A stretch of 64,000 bases of DNA from Nocardia gamkensis NBRC 108242 (GCF_001612985.1 NZ_BDBM01000004.1:275435-339434); one strand, 5' to 3'; counted from the first letter of the stretch, positions 36,706 through 45,367 are shown. Translations and numbers: made by a program. Notes: a model not told the origin generated them from the letters alone.

Positions 36706-37212
36706 ATGTCCCGAAAATTCAGCTTCACCGTGCCGTACGCAGTCCCGGTCGAAGATCTCCACCGGGCACTCACCACCGATGACGTCTGGCGGGCCCGCTT
36801 CGCCGACGCGCCCACCGCCACGCTGGAGGTGTCGCATCCCGGCGGCGCGGGCACCATTCGCATCCATATGACCGAAAAGGCCGCCGAAGACAAGGTACCC
36901 GCGCTGGTCCGCAAGGTACTCAAGAGCGAACTCACGTTCTCTCGCACCGACGACTGGCAGCCGCTGGTCGGCGAGGTCGCCAAAGGCACCTTCGAGGCCA
37001 CCACCGGCGGCATCAACACCGCGATGTCCGGCTCCTACGAGATCCGCTCCACCGCGGAAGGTTCCGAGATCGAGGTCGCGGGCACCGTGCAGGTGAAGGT
37101 GCCCGTGGTCGGCGGCGCGATCGAGCCGCTCGCCGAGCAGTTGCACCATCGGGTGCTCAACAGCGAGCGCAAATTCATCGAGGAGTGGCTGTCGGCGAAG
37201 CCGACCGCCTGA
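36706..37212 (+). CDS. DUF2505 family protein
   Basis: 168 aa, SRPBCC-like fold. Blocks FSFTVPYAVPVEDLHRALTTDDVWRARF and GSYEIRSTAEGSEIEVAGTVQVKVPVVGGAIE are typical of DUF2505 in mycobacteria and Nocardia. It probably binds a hydrophobic ligand; no enzyme activity known. Leaderless start (TACGGT, 7 nt). Confidence 0.8.
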   Translation: MSRKFSFTVPYAVPVEDLHRALTTDDVWRARFADAPTATLEVSHPGGAGTIRIHMTEKAAEDKVPALVRKVLKSELTFSRTDDWQPLVGEVAKGTFEATTGGINTAMSGSYEIRSTAEGSEIEVAGTVQVKVPVVGGAIEPLAEQLHHRVLNSERKFIEEWLSAKPTA

Positions 37213-37219
37213 CCACGGG

Positions 37220-37247
37220 TGTTGCCCCGGCAGGCGCTGGGGCAACA
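37220..37247. terminator. Hairpin terminator between convergent genes
   Basis: TGTTGCCCC and GGGGCAACA (37239-37247), 9-bp stem with a 10-nt loop, just after the DUF2505 stop and before the end of the convergent VOC gene. Confidence 0.65.
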
Positions 37248-37257
37248 TCGCCGCGTC

Positions 37258-37695
37258 CTAGGCGAAATCCTGCGGCGAGTACTCCTTCCGCTCCACCAGG
37301 ACCAGCCAGTTCCCAGAGTTGTCCCGGACCACCGCCTCGGTCCCGTAGGGCCGCTCGGCGGGCGGCTGGACGAACTCCACCCCCTTGGCGGTCAGCTCTT
37401 CGAAGGTCTTCTGGCAGTTCTCGGTTCGCAGGCCGAGCGAGCCGTGCGTGCCGTTGGCCAGCGCGCGCCGGACGGCCTCGGCGTAGTGCTCGTCCAGCGG
37501 CGGGCCCGGGATCATCAGCGTGATCTCCAGCTCCGGGTGCGCGGGGTGGGCGATGGTAACCCAGCGGAAACCGTTGTCGCCCATGGTGACGTCGGCGGTC
37601 TCCACGAACCCCAGCTTGTCGATGTACCACTCCTTGGCCGCGTCCTGGTCCGTGACGTACACCGTGACCAGGGAAACGTTCGTAATCGTCGTCAT
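37258..37695 (-). CDS. VOC family protein
   Basis: 145 aa, one vicinal-oxygen-chelate domain (NVSLVTVYVTDQDAAKEWYIDKLGF; end AVVRDNSGNWLVLVER). Lacks some usual metal ligands, so binding rather than catalysis is possible. TAGCGT (37703-37708) ends 7 nt before the ATG: leaderless. The adjacent AraC gene on the same strand may regulate it. Confidence 0.8.
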   Translation of the reverse strand: MTTITNVSLVTVYVTDQDAAKEWYIDKLGFVETADVTMGDNGFRWVTIAHPAHPELEITLMIPGPPLDEHYAEAVRRALANGTHGSLGLRTENCQKTFEELTAKGVEFVQPPAERPYGTEAVVRDNSGNWLVLVERKEYSPQDFA

Positions 37696-37753
37696 GCGGG
37701 CCACGCTATGGCCCGCGCCGTGCCACCGGCTTCTCCGAAATTGCGCCGTTTGC

Positions 37754-38182
37754 TCAGCCGGGCGGCTTGCGGTCGGACAGCCCGTGCATGAAGACGAAAC
37801 AGCCGGGGATGCGCGGAGCGCCGTCGGCGAACTTCGCCTGGTACTCCGACGGCGTCACGCCGACCAGCTGCCGGAACTTGCTGCTGAACGAGCCGAGGCT
37901 GCTGTAGCCGACCAGCATGCACACCTCGGTGACGGTGAGATTGGTCGCGCGCAGCAGATCCTGGGCGCGTTCGATGCGCCGCTCGGCCAGGTACGCGGCG
38001 GGGGTCAGGCCGTAGACCGCGGCGAACGCGCGCAGGAAGTGGTATTTCGACACCCCCGCGGCCGCCGCCAGCCCATCCAGATTCAGCGGGTCGGCGTAGT
38101 GACGGTCCGCCACGTCCTTGGCTCGGCGCAGATGTGGCAGCAGATACAGCGCGGGCAATCCGCGCGCTCGCTGTTCGCCCAT
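37754..38182 (-). CDS. AraC family regulator (DNA-binding domain only)
   Basis: 142 aa. Two helix-turn-helix units (LDGLAAAAGVSKYHFLRAFAAVYG and NLTVTEVCMLVGYSSLGSFSSKFRQLVGVTPSEY) without a sensor domain. It starts 15 nt after the menJ stop and is probably cotranscribed with it. The downstream VOC gene has its own -10 box. Such short AraC proteins often control a neighbouring VOC gene. Confidence 0.85.
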   Translation of the reverse strand: MGEQRARGLPALYLLPHLRRAKDVADRHYADPLNLDGLAAAAGVSKYHFLRAFAAVYGLTPAAYLAERRIERAQDLLRATNLTVTEVCMLVGYSSLGSFSSKFRQLVGVTPSEYQAKFADGAPRIPGCFVFMHGLSDRKPPG

Positions 38183-38196
38183 CGCGCCACCCGTTC

Positions 38197-39465
38197 CTAG
38201 GCGAACGGCGGACGCTCGTCGAAACGCAGCGACGCCCGCCCCGCCATCCGCCAAGCTCGCGCGGTCAGGTCGACATCCTCGTCGGTCACCAGGTTGCCCA
38301 TCACCCGGACCGCGGTGCGCTGCAAATACTTCGAGCGCATCACGGGCGGACCGCCCAGCGGCACCATGCGCGGGTGCGTGGCCAGGCCCGCGATCCGCCG
38401 GGCTACCGAGAACGTGCGTCCGTAGCGGGCGCGCAGCACCTGCGGCCAGATCGCGGTGAGGTCGGGCTCGTCCAGCAGCTCCGACAGCAGGTGACCGCCC
38501 TCCAGGCCGTAATCGATGCCTTCGCCGTTGAGCGGGTTCACACAACCGGCGGCGTCGCCGATCAGCACCCAGTTGCGCCCCGCGACGTTCGAGACCGCCC
38601 CGCCCATCGGCAGCAGGGCCGAGGCCACCGCGCGCAGCGAACCCTCGAACTCCCATTCCTCCGTGCGCTGCGCGGTGTAGTGCGCCAGCAAGGGCTTCAA
38701 CGCGATGTGCGAGGGCCGGCGTTCGGTGGCCAGTGACCCGACCCCGATGTTCACCTCGCCATTGCCCAGCGGGAACACCCAGCCATAGCCGGGAACCAGC
38801 TCGCCGGAGGCATCGCGCAACTCCAGATGCGAGGTGATCCACTGATCGTCGCTGCGTCCCGACTTGATGTAGGCCCGCGCGGCGGTGCCGTACGCGTACT
38901 GCCGATGCCAGACGCGGCCGAGCAGCCGCCCGATCGGTGAACGCACCCCGTCGGCGACCACCAGCGTCCGGCAGCCGATCGTGCGCGTGCCGTCGGCTGT
39001 TCGCACCGTCACGCCCGTGACCCGGTCACCCTCGCGGGTGACGTCGACCACTTTCGTCCCGTCCACCATGCGCGCGCCGGACTTCACCGCCGTCTCGCGC
39101 AGTTTGTCGTCGAGTTCGGTTCGAGGAACCGCGCTTCCGTAGGTCGGGAAGGATCCGCCCGGCCAGCTCAGCAGCGCCTCGCGGCCGAAGCCGGTCATCC
39201 GGAGGCCGTGGTTGACGACGTGCGCGCGCACCCACTCGCCGAGGCCGAGCTGCTCCAGTTCGGCGGTCGCGCGCGGGGTCAGCCCGTCGCCGCAGGTCTT
39301 GTCCCTGGGAAAGACGGCGGAATCGATGAGCACCACGTCCCGTCCCGCCCGCGCCGCCCAGGCCGCCGACGCCGACCCGGCCGGGCCCGCGCCGACGACC
39401 AGCACCTCGGCTCGGCTGGGCAACGCGTCCTCGTCGCGCGCGGGACTCGCTTCCGGTGCACCCAT
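38197..39465 (-). CDS. menJ: Menaquinone reductase MenJ (geranylgeranyl reductase family)
   Basis: 422 aa FAD protein. Rossmann motif VLVVGAGPAGSASAAWAARAGRDVVLID, PRDKTCGDGLTPRA, and C-terminal FAD motif WVLIGDAAGCVNPLNGEGIDYGLEGG. It aligns closely with Rv0561c, which saturates one isoprene unit of the menaquinone tail, and lies next to the polyprenyl synthase as there. ATG at 39465, with GAGTAT ending 7 nt upstream. Confidence 0.9.
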   Translation of the reverse strand: MGAPEASPARDEDALPSRAEVLVVGAGPAGSASAAWAARAGRDVVLIDSAVFPRDKTCGDGLTPRATAELEQLGLGEWVRAHVVNHGLRMTGFGREALLSWPGGSFPTYGSAVPRTELDDKLRETAVKSGARMVDGTKVVDVTREGDRVTGVTVRTADGTRTIGCRTLVVADGVRSPIGRLLGRVWHRQYAYGTAARAYIKSGRSDDQWITSHLELRDASGELVPGYGWVFPLGNGEVNIGVGSLATERRPSHIALKPLLAHYTAQRTEEWEFEGSLRAVASALLPMGGAVSNVAGRNWVLIGDAAGCVNPLNGEGIDYGLEGGHLLSELLDEPDLTAIWPQVLRARYGRTFSVARRIAGLATHPRMVPLGGPPVMRSKYLQRTAVRVMGNLVTDEDVDLTARAWRMAGRASLRFDERPPFA

Positions 39466-39606
39466 GCGCTCCATACTCGCAGGGCCGTCTCGTCCATGTC
39501 GACGGCGGCCGCGCGCGCGTCGTGGATGATCACCGGCGAAGCGGCGTGCGAGTGGCCGATACACCACAGAGTGACGGTGTTCATGGGCCATCCGCCGGGG
39601 ACACGC

Positions 39607-39612
39607 TAGGTT
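39607..39612 (+). promoter_or_regulatory. Leaderless -10 box of the polyprenyl synthase
   Basis: TAGGTT, then 7 nt (CTCTACC), then the GTG at 39620. Confidence 0.6.
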
Positions 39613-39619
39613 CTCTACC

Positions 39620-40720
39620 GTGGGGTCGGACGCATCGCTGGGAGAAGAAATGAGCACATCGGCCATGAGCGAGCGCAGCGAGCGAATCATGGACACGGCG
39701 CACGGCGGAGCCGCGGGCGACGTGAGCACGGTCGTGGCCGGGGTCGACCTCGGTGACGCCGGCCTCGCCGACACGGTGCGCGACGGCCTGGCCGACGTGG
39801 AGAAACTCCTGGTCGAGGAGCTGTCCGACGGTGCGGAATTCCTCCAGGAAGCCGCGCTGCACCTGGCCAAGGCCGGCGGCAAGCGCTTCCGTCCGCTCTT
39901 CACCATCCTCACCGGACAGCTCGGGCCGCGGCCCACCGATCCCGCCCTGATCACCGCGGGCACCGTCGTCGAACTCGTGCACCTGGCCACGCTGTACCAC
40001 GACGACGTGATGGACGAGGCCACCATGCGCCGCGGCGCCCCGAGCGTCAACTCACGGTGGGGGAACAACATCGCGATCCTCGCGGGCGACTATCTGTTCG
40101 CGCACGCGTCCCGGCTCACCTCCACCCTCGGCCCCGACGCGGTGCGCATCATCGCCGAGACCTTCGCCGAACTCGTCACCGGTCAGATGCGCGAGACCAT
40201 GGGCGCTCGCGAATCCCAGGACCCGGTCGAGCACTACCTGCGCGTGGTGTGGGAGAAGACCGGTTCGCTCATTGCCGCGGCCGGGCGTTTCGGCGGCACC
40301 TTCTCGGGCGCGGACGCGGAGCACGTCGAACGGCTGGCCCGCCTCGGCGACGCGGTCGGCACCGCCTTCCAGATCTCCGACGACATCATCGACATCTCCT
40401 CCGCGTCCGAGCAATCGGGCAAGACCCCCGGCACCGACCTGCGTGAAGGTGTGCACACCCTGCCGGTGCTGTACGCGCTGCGCGAGGAGGGCGCCGACGG
40501 CGACCGCCTGCGCAAGCTGCTGGCCCGTCCGCTGGAAACCGACGAGGAGGTCGAGGAGGCACTCGCCTTGCTCGCCGACTCGCGCGGCATGGCGCTGGCC
40601 AAGGAGAAACTCCAGGGCTATGCCGACCTCGCCTATGCCGAGCTGTCCGCCCTGCCCGACGGCCCGGCCAACGACGCGCTCGAGCGGCTGGTCCGTTACA
40701 CCATCGAACGCGTGGGGTGA
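39620..40720 (+). CDS. grcC1: Polyprenyl diphosphate synthase (GrcC1-like) with a fused leader segment
   Basis: 366 aa trans-prenyltransferase, likely making the menaquinone side chain. First Asp-rich motif DDVMD at 128-132, second DDIID at 254-258, and GGKRFRPLF. The core equivalent to Rv0562 begins near STVVAGVDLGD (about residue 35). Before it, residues 16-30 (MSERSERIMDTAHGG) match the 26-residue leader peptides found upstream of menE, secE and an mce-associated gene, here in frame. The GTG at 39620 has a leaderless -10; an ancestral start may be the GTG at 39722. Confidence 0.9.
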   Translation: MGSDASLGEEMSTSAMSERSERIMDTAHGGAAGDVSTVVAGVDLGDAGLADTVRDGLADVEKLLVEELSDGAEFLQEAALHLAKAGGKRFRPLFTILTGQLGPRPTDPALITAGTVVELVHLATLYHDDVMDEATMRRGAPSVNSRWGNNIAILAGDYLFAHASRLTSTLGPDAVRIIAETFAELVTGQMRETMGARESQDPVEHYLRVVWEKTGSLIAAAGRFGGTFSGADAEHVERLARLGDAVGTAFQISDDIIDISSASEQSGKTPGTDLREGVHTLPVLYALREEGADGDRLRKLLARPLETDEEVEEALALLADSRGMALAKEKLQGYADLAYAELSALPDGPANDALERLVRYTIERVG

Positions 40721-40828
40721 GGGTGCGTTGTCGGCGCGGCGCGGGCCGCACCGGAACTTTGCTCGCGGCTTCTATCGTTGAGCTGCTGTAAGGCGACTCG
40801 GTGAACGGGGGAGCGGCAAGGGAGACGT

Positions 40829-41710
40829 ATGCACGGGCACGGGTTTGCGAACGGGCTGAAGACCTTCGGGCTGATGGTGGGCCTCTCCGCCATGATCGTG
40901 TTCATCGGTGCGCTGTTCCGCAACCCGACGATCCTCGTCGTCGCGATCGTGCTCGCGGTGGGCATGAACGCCTACGCGTACTTCAACAGCGACAAGATCG
41001 CGTTGAAGGCCATGCACGCGCAGCCGGTCAGCGAGCTGGAAGCCCCGGTCATGTACCGGATCGTGCGTGAGCTGGCCACCATCGCGCGGCAGCCGATGCC
41101 CCGGCTGTACATCAGCCCGACGAACGCGCCCAACGCCTTCGCCACCGGACGCAATCCCCGCCGCGCCGCGGTCTGTTGCACCAGCGGCATCCTGCAGATT
41201 CTCGACGAACGGGAACTGCGGGCCGTGCTCGGGCACGAACTCTCCCACGTCTACAACCGAGACATCCTCATTTCCTCGATCGCGGGCGCGCTCGCGGCCG
41301 TCATCTCAGGCGTGGCGAACCTGGCGGTGTACCTGTCGATGTTCGGCGGCAACCGCAACGGCGAGGGCCCGAACGTGCTCGCCGTGCTGCTGGTGTCGCT
41401 GCTCGGTCCGATCGCCGCCTCGCTGATCAAGCTGGCCGTCTCGCGCTCGCGCGAATTCCAGGCCGACCAGTCCGGCGCCGAACTGACCGGCGACCCGCTG
41501 GCGCTGGCGTCGGCGCTGCGGAAGATCGAACGCGGCGTGCACACCGCCCCGCTCCCGCCCGAGCCCCGGCTGGCGGCGCAGTCGCATCTGATGATCGCCA
41601 ACCCGTTCCGTCCGGGCGAGAAGGTCGCGCGCTGGTTCTCCACCCATCCGCCGATGAACGAGCGCATCGCCCGGCTGGAGGAGATGGCAGGCGGCCCGGG
41701 CCGGTACTGA
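40829..41710 (+). CDS. htpX: Membrane zinc protease HtpX
   Basis: M48 protease degrading misfolded membrane proteins. 293 aa. Two N-terminal helices, HELSH at 136-140 with downstream Glu in [15 protein letters not shown], and two more hydrophobic segments (about 150-200). GGGAGACGT before the ATG. It follows the polyprenyl synthase as Rv0563 does in M. tuberculosis. Confidence 0.92.
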   Translation: MHGHGFANGLKTFGLMVGLSAMIVFIGALFRNPTILVVAIVLAVGMNAYAYFNSDKIALKAMHAQPVSELEAPVMYRIVRELATIARQPMPRLYISPTNAPNAFATGRNPRRAAVCCTSGILQILDERELRAVLGHELSHVYNRDILISSIAGALAAVISGVANLAVYLSMFGGNRNGEGPNVLAVLLVSLLGPIAASLIKLAVSRSREFQADQSGAELTGDPLALASALRKIERGVHTAPLPPEPRLAAQSHLMIANPFRPGEKVARWFSTHPPMNERIARLEEMAGGPGRY

Positions 41711-41722
41711 GTCCCGGCAGCG

Positions 41723-42187
41723 TCAGTCGTCCGAGGCCAGCTGGTCTTCGTACGCGCGAAACGTATCGACGAACAACTTCCGCTGCTGGGCGGTGAGCGG
41801 CTCGAGGACCGTACGCCAGGCTCGGGCGCTGCGCCCCAGCCATTTGCGCACGGACTTCTCGTGCGCCGGTGCGATGGCGACGATGGTGCGTCTGCGGTCG
41901 TCCGGATCCGCGCCGCGCTCGAGCACACCCTGCTTGCTGAGTTCGCCGACCATCAAGCTCACCGTCGTGGGCGCCACCTCGAGGCGTGTGGCCAGATCCG
42001 TCACCGTGGTCGGTCCGTCGAACACCAGATTGGCCAGCAGCGACAGGTGCCGAGGCGCCAGCGAGAACGACTCCAGTTCCTTGGGAACGCCCAATTTCTT
42101 GGCCCGTCCGACGACACGCGGCATGAGCAGCAGCAGCATGCGGATGCCGTCGTCCACGCCGAGCCCGTTCCGCTCCTCGGTTGACAT
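41723..42187 (-). CDS. MarR family regulator
   Basis: 154 aa. Winged helix with TVTDLATRLEVAPTTVSLMVGELSKQGVLERGADPDDRRRTIV. It is divergent from the deazaflavin oxidoreductase-hemerythrin gene, with two palindromes of the classic MarR type between them. SD-like GAGAGGCGG before the ATG. The effector could be an electrophile or redox-cycling compound, given the partner gene; that is inference. Confidence 0.87.
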   Translation of the reverse strand: MSTEERNGLGVDDGIRMLLLLMPRVVGRAKKLGVPKELESFSLAPRHLSLLANLVFDGPTTVTDLATRLEVAPTTVSLMVGELSKQGVLERGADPDDRRRTIVAIAPAHEKSVRKWLGRSARAWRTVLEPLTAQQRKLFVDTFRAYEDQLASDD

Positions 42188-42208
42188 GCCGACCGCCTCT
42201 CAATAGCC

Positions 42209-42237
42209 TTTGTTTACAAAACAGTTTTGCTTGCAAA
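42209..42237. promoter_or_regulatory. Twin MarR-type operators
   Basis: TTTGT-TT-ACAAA (42209-42220) and TTTGC-TT-GCAAA (42226-42237): two perfect palindromes with the same frame, and one base pair exchanged symmetrically in both half-sites. They lie 22 nt from the marR start. Confidence 0.7.
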
Positions 42238-42304
42238 GAAAAACTCCCGCTCGTCAACAGGCTATAACCGGCGGTCGCGGTGCGCGGCGAGCCGTGGAAG
42301 GGGC

Positions 42305-43336
42305 ATGGACATGACCGATCCGGAACGGATCCAGCCGGGAGAGTTCAACCGGGCGATCATCGCGGAGTTCCGCGCGAACGGGGGCGAAGTCGGCGGGATG
42401 TTCGAGGGGGCGCCGCTGCTACTGCTCACCACCGTCGGAGCGAGAACCGGACGCGGGCACACCGTGCCGGTCGTCTACCGCCGCGACGGTGCTCGTGTGC
42501 TGGTGTTCGGATCCAACGCGGGCGCGGACATCCATCCCGCCTGGGTCCACAATGTGCGGGCGAATCCGGAGGTCACCGTGGAGATCAGGGCGGGGGACCG
42601 GATCGAGACCTACGCGGCCGACGCCCGAATCCTGCAGGGCGCGGAGCGGGACCGTCACTACGCCGCGCAAGCGAGCGACGATCCGGCCTTCGCCGCCTAT
42701 CAGGCGGCGACCGATCGGACCATTCCCGTGGTCGCGGTGGAGCGGGTGATACGTGCCGGGCTGGGCCGGCGCCGCTTTCTGGCGGGAGTGGGTGTGACCG
42801 CGACCGCGGCGGCGGGTGTCGCTGGTACGACGGCCCTGGCCGGCTCGCCCGACGCGGGCGCACCCGGGCAACAGCGCGCGGCGGCGATCGGCGACCACCT
42901 CCGTCACGTCCATGCCCAGCTGCGACGCGATCTCGCCGCCGTCCGAACGGGCCTCGAGCAGCACGTGCGCGCGCCGGACGGGGTGGGCAAGCCTGCCCTG
43001 CCGCAGGATCTGCGCACCCATTGTCTCGCGTTCTGCGGCGCGCTCGGCGAACATCACACCGGCGAGGACGGCGTCTTCCCGGCCCTGGCCCGGCTGCATC
43101 CCGAACTCGTGCCGGTGATCGACCGGCTGAATCGCGAGCACGGTGTGGTCGCGGGTGCGTTGACCGAGCTGCGGACGCTCCTCGACGCCGCGGAACCGGG
43201 CGACCCGGCGCGGCTACTCGCCGAATTCGACCGCCTCGCAACGGAATTGGAAACCCACTTCACCTACGAGGAGAACACGCTCCTGGACACGCTGAACGCG
43301 ACCGACCCGGCCGCGCTCCGGCCCGGTCAGCGGTAG
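42305..43336 (+). CDS. F420-type (Ddn-like) oxidoreductase fused to a hemerythrin domain
   Basis: 343 aa. Residues 1-140 form a nitroreductase-family deazaflavin-dependent domain ([43 protein letters not shown]). Residues about 155-185 are [19 protein letters not shown] then [10 protein letters not shown], a twin-arginine-like hydrophobic segment placed internally. Residues about 190-330 carry hemerythrin iron ligands ([35 protein letters not shown]). It may be an oxygen or redox-stress system, with the iron domain outside if the segment crosses the membrane. ATG 42305 or 42311. Confidence 0.8.
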   Translation: MDMTDPERIQPGEFNRAIIAEFRANGGEVGGMFEGAPLLLLTTVGARTGRGHTVPVVYRRDGARVLVFGSNAGADIHPAWVHNVRANPEVTVEIRAGDRIETYAADARILQGAERDRHYAAQASDDPAFAAYQAATDRTIPVVAVERVIRAGLGRRRFLAGVGVTATAAAGVAGTTALAGSPDAGAPGQQRAAAIGDHLRHVHAQLRRDLAAVRTGLEQHVRAPDGVGKPALPQDLRTHCLAFCGALGEHHTGEDGVFPALARLHPELVPVIDRLNREHGVVAGALTELRTLLDAAEPGDPARLLAEFDRLATELETHFTYEENTLLDTLNATDPAALRPGQR

Positions 43337-43818
43337 TTGACGAACTGCAGCGCGATCCCGAAATCCTCGCCCTTCAGCAGCGCGATCACCGCTTGCAGAT
43401 CGTCGCGCTTCTTGCTGCTCACCCGCAGCTCGTCGCCCTGGATCTGCGCCTTCACGCCCTTCGGGCCCTCGTCCCGGATCTTCTTGGAGATCTTCTTCGC
43501 GTGCTCGGAATCGATGCCCTGCACCAGCGAGCCGGTGATCTTGTACACCTTGCCGGAGGAGACCGGCTCGCCCGCGTCGAACGCCTTCAGCGAGATGTCG
43601 CGGCGGATCAGCTTCTCCTTGAACACCTCCAGCGCGGCCTTGACGCGCTCCTCCGCCTCCGCGGTGAGCACGATCTTGTCCTCGCCGGACCATTCGATCG
43701 ACGCGCCGGTGCCGCGGAAGTCGTAGCGGGTGCCGAGTTCCTTCTCCGCCTGATGCAGGGCGTTGTCGACCTCCTGCCGGTCGACCTTGCTCACAACATC
43801 GAAAGACGAATCAGCCAC
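43327..43818 (-). CDS. yajQ: YajQ family nucleotide-binding protein
   Basis: 163 aa. It starts [22 protein letters not shown] and has the conserved block [19 protein letters not shown]. YajQ homologues bind cyclic di-GMP or nucleic acid in some species. The GTG has AGGAG 7 nt upstream; the longer frame is not conserved. The last 10 nt overlap the convergent hemerythrin gene. Confidence 0.9.
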   Translation of the reverse strand: MADSSFDVVSKVDRQEVDNALHQAEKELGTRYDFRGTGASIEWSGEDKIVLTAEAEERVKAALEVFKEKLIRRDISLKAFDAGEPVSSGKVYKITGSLVQGIDSEHAKKISKKIRDEGPKGVKAQIQGDELRVSSKKRDDLQAVIALLKGEDFGIALQFVNYR

Positions 43819-43992
43819 GCTGCGCTCCTGTTCTGACGGTCCGACGGGTGAGCTGAGCGGGACGCTTCCAGCCATCGTCAGTTCTACCCGGAGCCCCGAG
43901 GGTAGTCGCGTCGCAGGGCCGATAGCCAGCCGGTTTGCATTCAGGGTGCGGGTTCGATGTATTCTGCTCAGCGCGTGAAACAATGCGCGAAC

Positions 43993-44075
43993 GGCAGGTT
44001 GCCCGAGCGGCCAATGGGAGCAGACTGTAAATCTGTCGGTGAAAGCCTACGTAGGTTCGAATCCTACACCTGCCA
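43993..44075 (+). tRNA. tRNA-Tyr (GTA)
   Basis: 83-nt type II tRNA with a long variable arm. Acceptor GGCAGGT pairs with ACCTGCC; anticodon GTA at 44027-44029 in loop CTGTAAA; T-loop TTCGAAT. CCA is not encoded. A 15-bp terminator hairpin follows. Confidence 0.96.
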
Positions 44076-44088
44076 CTCCGCTCACCAG

Positions 44089-44125
44089 GCGAGCCCTGTA
44101 CGCAGAAAGCGCGTACAGGGCTCGC
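44089..44125 (+). terminator. Terminator after tRNA-Tyr
   Basis: GCGAGCCCTGTACGC and its exact complement (44111-44125), 15-bp stem with a 7-nt loop, followed by TTCGTAATGTTTT. Confidence 0.85.
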
Positions 44126-44138
44126 TTCGTAATGTTTT

Positions 44139-44174
44139 GTGGGGGTGCAACCCCCACGCCCCGCCCGGCGGGGC
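44139..44174. repeat. Cluster of short GC hairpins
   Basis: GTGGGGGT-GCA-ACCCCCAC (44139-44157) directly followed by GCCCCGC-CCG-GCGGGGC (44158-44174), and an alternative GGGGC-TTC-GCCCC. It looks like an actinobacterial intergenic hairpin element; only one copy in this window. Confidence 0.5.
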
Positions 44175-44204
44175 TTCGCCCCCCGGACCCCCCATTTCCA
44201 GTGG

Positions 44205-44239
44205 TTGCGTTGGTCGCGGGGTGTTGCGTTGGTCGCGGG
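44205..44239. repeat. Tandem 19-bp repeat
   Basis: TTGCGTTGGTCGCGGG at 44205-44220 and again at 44224-44239 (19-bp period), with a third degenerate unit after it. Confidence 0.6.
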
Positions 44240-44690
44240 TGTTCCGTCGGTCGTTCACACGGGCGCGTCAATGACCGACGTTCTTGTCGAGCCGGATCGC
44301 GTGTTGGTGCGGCCGGGCTCTGTTTCACGCCGATTCGCCGGTCGCTTCGGTCGTCGCCGCTTCGGTCGGCCGCTTCGATTCCGGCCTCGAACCGGCAGTT
44401 GTCCGGTCGAAGACTCACGGCATGTTCGCTCGGGGCCGCCACATTTTCGGGTTGGCGTGGGGCGCGCAGTTCGTGTCCACGCGCAGCGCGCAGTTTGTCC
44501 GCACTTACAGCGCGCTTCTTGTGATCGTTGCGTGGCCACGTCGCGTCGCGGAGGTCAGGTTTGTGTGGGAACGGGCCGTATCTCGCGAGCAGGCGTTACT
44601 CCCGAGAGCCGTAAGGGTGCGCCGAATCGCTGCGGCTGTGCGCGGAAACACCCCTCTGACCACGCGGTTTGGTACGAAGACCGGTGAGTG
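44240..44690. other. Gene-poor stretch before tRNA-Thr
   Basis: Open frames exist on both strands but none has a ribosome binding site, conserved-looking content or normal codon bias. Several CTTCGGTCG-like short repeats occur (44330-44400). I see no RNA gene. Confidence 0.4.
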
Positions 44691-44698
44691 TGTAACCT
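44669..44698 (+). promoter_or_regulatory. Probable promoter of tRNA-Thr
   Basis: TTGGTA (44669-44674), 18-nt spacer, TAACCT (44693-44698), about 60 nt before the tRNA. Confidence 0.45.
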
Positions 44699-44757
44699 CG
44701 TTCAAGACTTCACCGCGCTGAGGTCGAGTATTTGGGGCTCGGTGCGGAAGTAGTCAT

Positions 44758-44830
44758 GCCCCCTTAGCTCAGTCGGCAGAGCGTTTCCATGGTAAGGAAA
44801 AGGTCAACGGTTCGATTCCGTTAGGGGGCT
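44758..44830 (+). tRNA. tRNA-Thr (GGT)
   Basis: 73 nt. Acceptor GCCCCCT pairs with AGGGGGC, anticodon GGT in loop ATGGTAA, T-loop TTCGATT. CCA not encoded. Confidence 0.95.
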
Positions 44831-44906
44831 CGCCGGATTGCCGGTGGTGACCGACTCGGCATCGCTCCCGTAGTGCGGGCTCGGCACCATGGCAATGCGA
44901 CGCCGT

Positions 44907-44982
44907 GGCGGTGTAGCTCAGTCGGTAGAGCAAACGACTCATAATCGTTGTGTCGCCGGTTCAAGTCCGGCCATCGCTACCA
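44907..44982 (+). tRNA. Elongator tRNA-Met (CAT)
   Basis: Acceptor GGCGGTG pairs with CATCGCT (two G-U pairs), anticodon CAT in loop CTCATAA, T-loop TTCAAGT; the CCA end is encoded (44980-44982). The acceptor opens with G-U rather than the mismatched initiator pair, and it precedes rpmG as in mycobacteria. Confidence 0.93.
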
Positions 44983-45025
44983 CAACCCGATACAAGACCA
45001 TCAGGTACCGGAAAGAAGGCATATC

Positions 45026-45196
45026 GTGGCCGCGAAGTCCACCGATGTCCGGCCAAAGATCACCTTGGCCTGCGAGCAGTGCAAGCACCGCAACTACATC
45101 ACCAAGAAGAACCGGCGCAACGACCCGGACCGGCTGGAGCTGAAGAAGTTCTGCCCGAACTGCGGCACGCACCGGGCGCACCGCGAATCCCGCTAG
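45026..45196 (+). CDS. rpmG: Ribosomal protein L33 (zinc-binding form)
   Basis: 56 aa of the 50S subunit. Four zinc cysteines at 16, 19, 43 and 46 (CEQC, CPNC) mark the C+ paralogue. GTG start with AGAAGG 7 nt upstream. A 10-bp terminator hairpin follows. Same neighbours as Rv0634B: tRNAs before, had genes after. Confidence 0.94.
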
Positions 45197-45269
45197 TCCT
45201 CCACGCGTGAACTACCGCGTGGTGTAGCGCCGGGAGTCGTATCCCGGTATCTCGGGCCGTGGCACCGCG

Positions 45270-45293
45270 AGGGCCGGACAACTGTCCGGCCCT
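45270..45293 (+). terminator. Terminator after rpmG
   Basis: AGGGCCGGAC, AACT loop, GTCCGGCCCT (45284-45293); downstream GACGCATTTT. Confidence 0.75.
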
Positions 45294-45361
45294 GACGCAT
45301 TTTCACGGTGTGGGTGCGGTGGTGAGCGCTCCGCAGACTCCGGGTGACGGGGTCAGATAGG

Positions 45362-45367
45362 TACAGT
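45362..45367 (+). promoter_or_regulatory. Leaderless -10 box of hadAB
   Basis: TACAGT ends 6 nt before the GTG at 45374. Confidence 0.6.

Noticed and set aside
39482..39600. Small ORFs between menJ and the polyprenyl synthase
   Set aside because: Short, lacking start signals, and inside a divergent promoter region.
44284..44721. 145-codon ORF before tRNA-Thr
   Set aside because: No ribosome binding site, unusual codon use, and no recognisable motif; overlaps the probable tRNA promoter.
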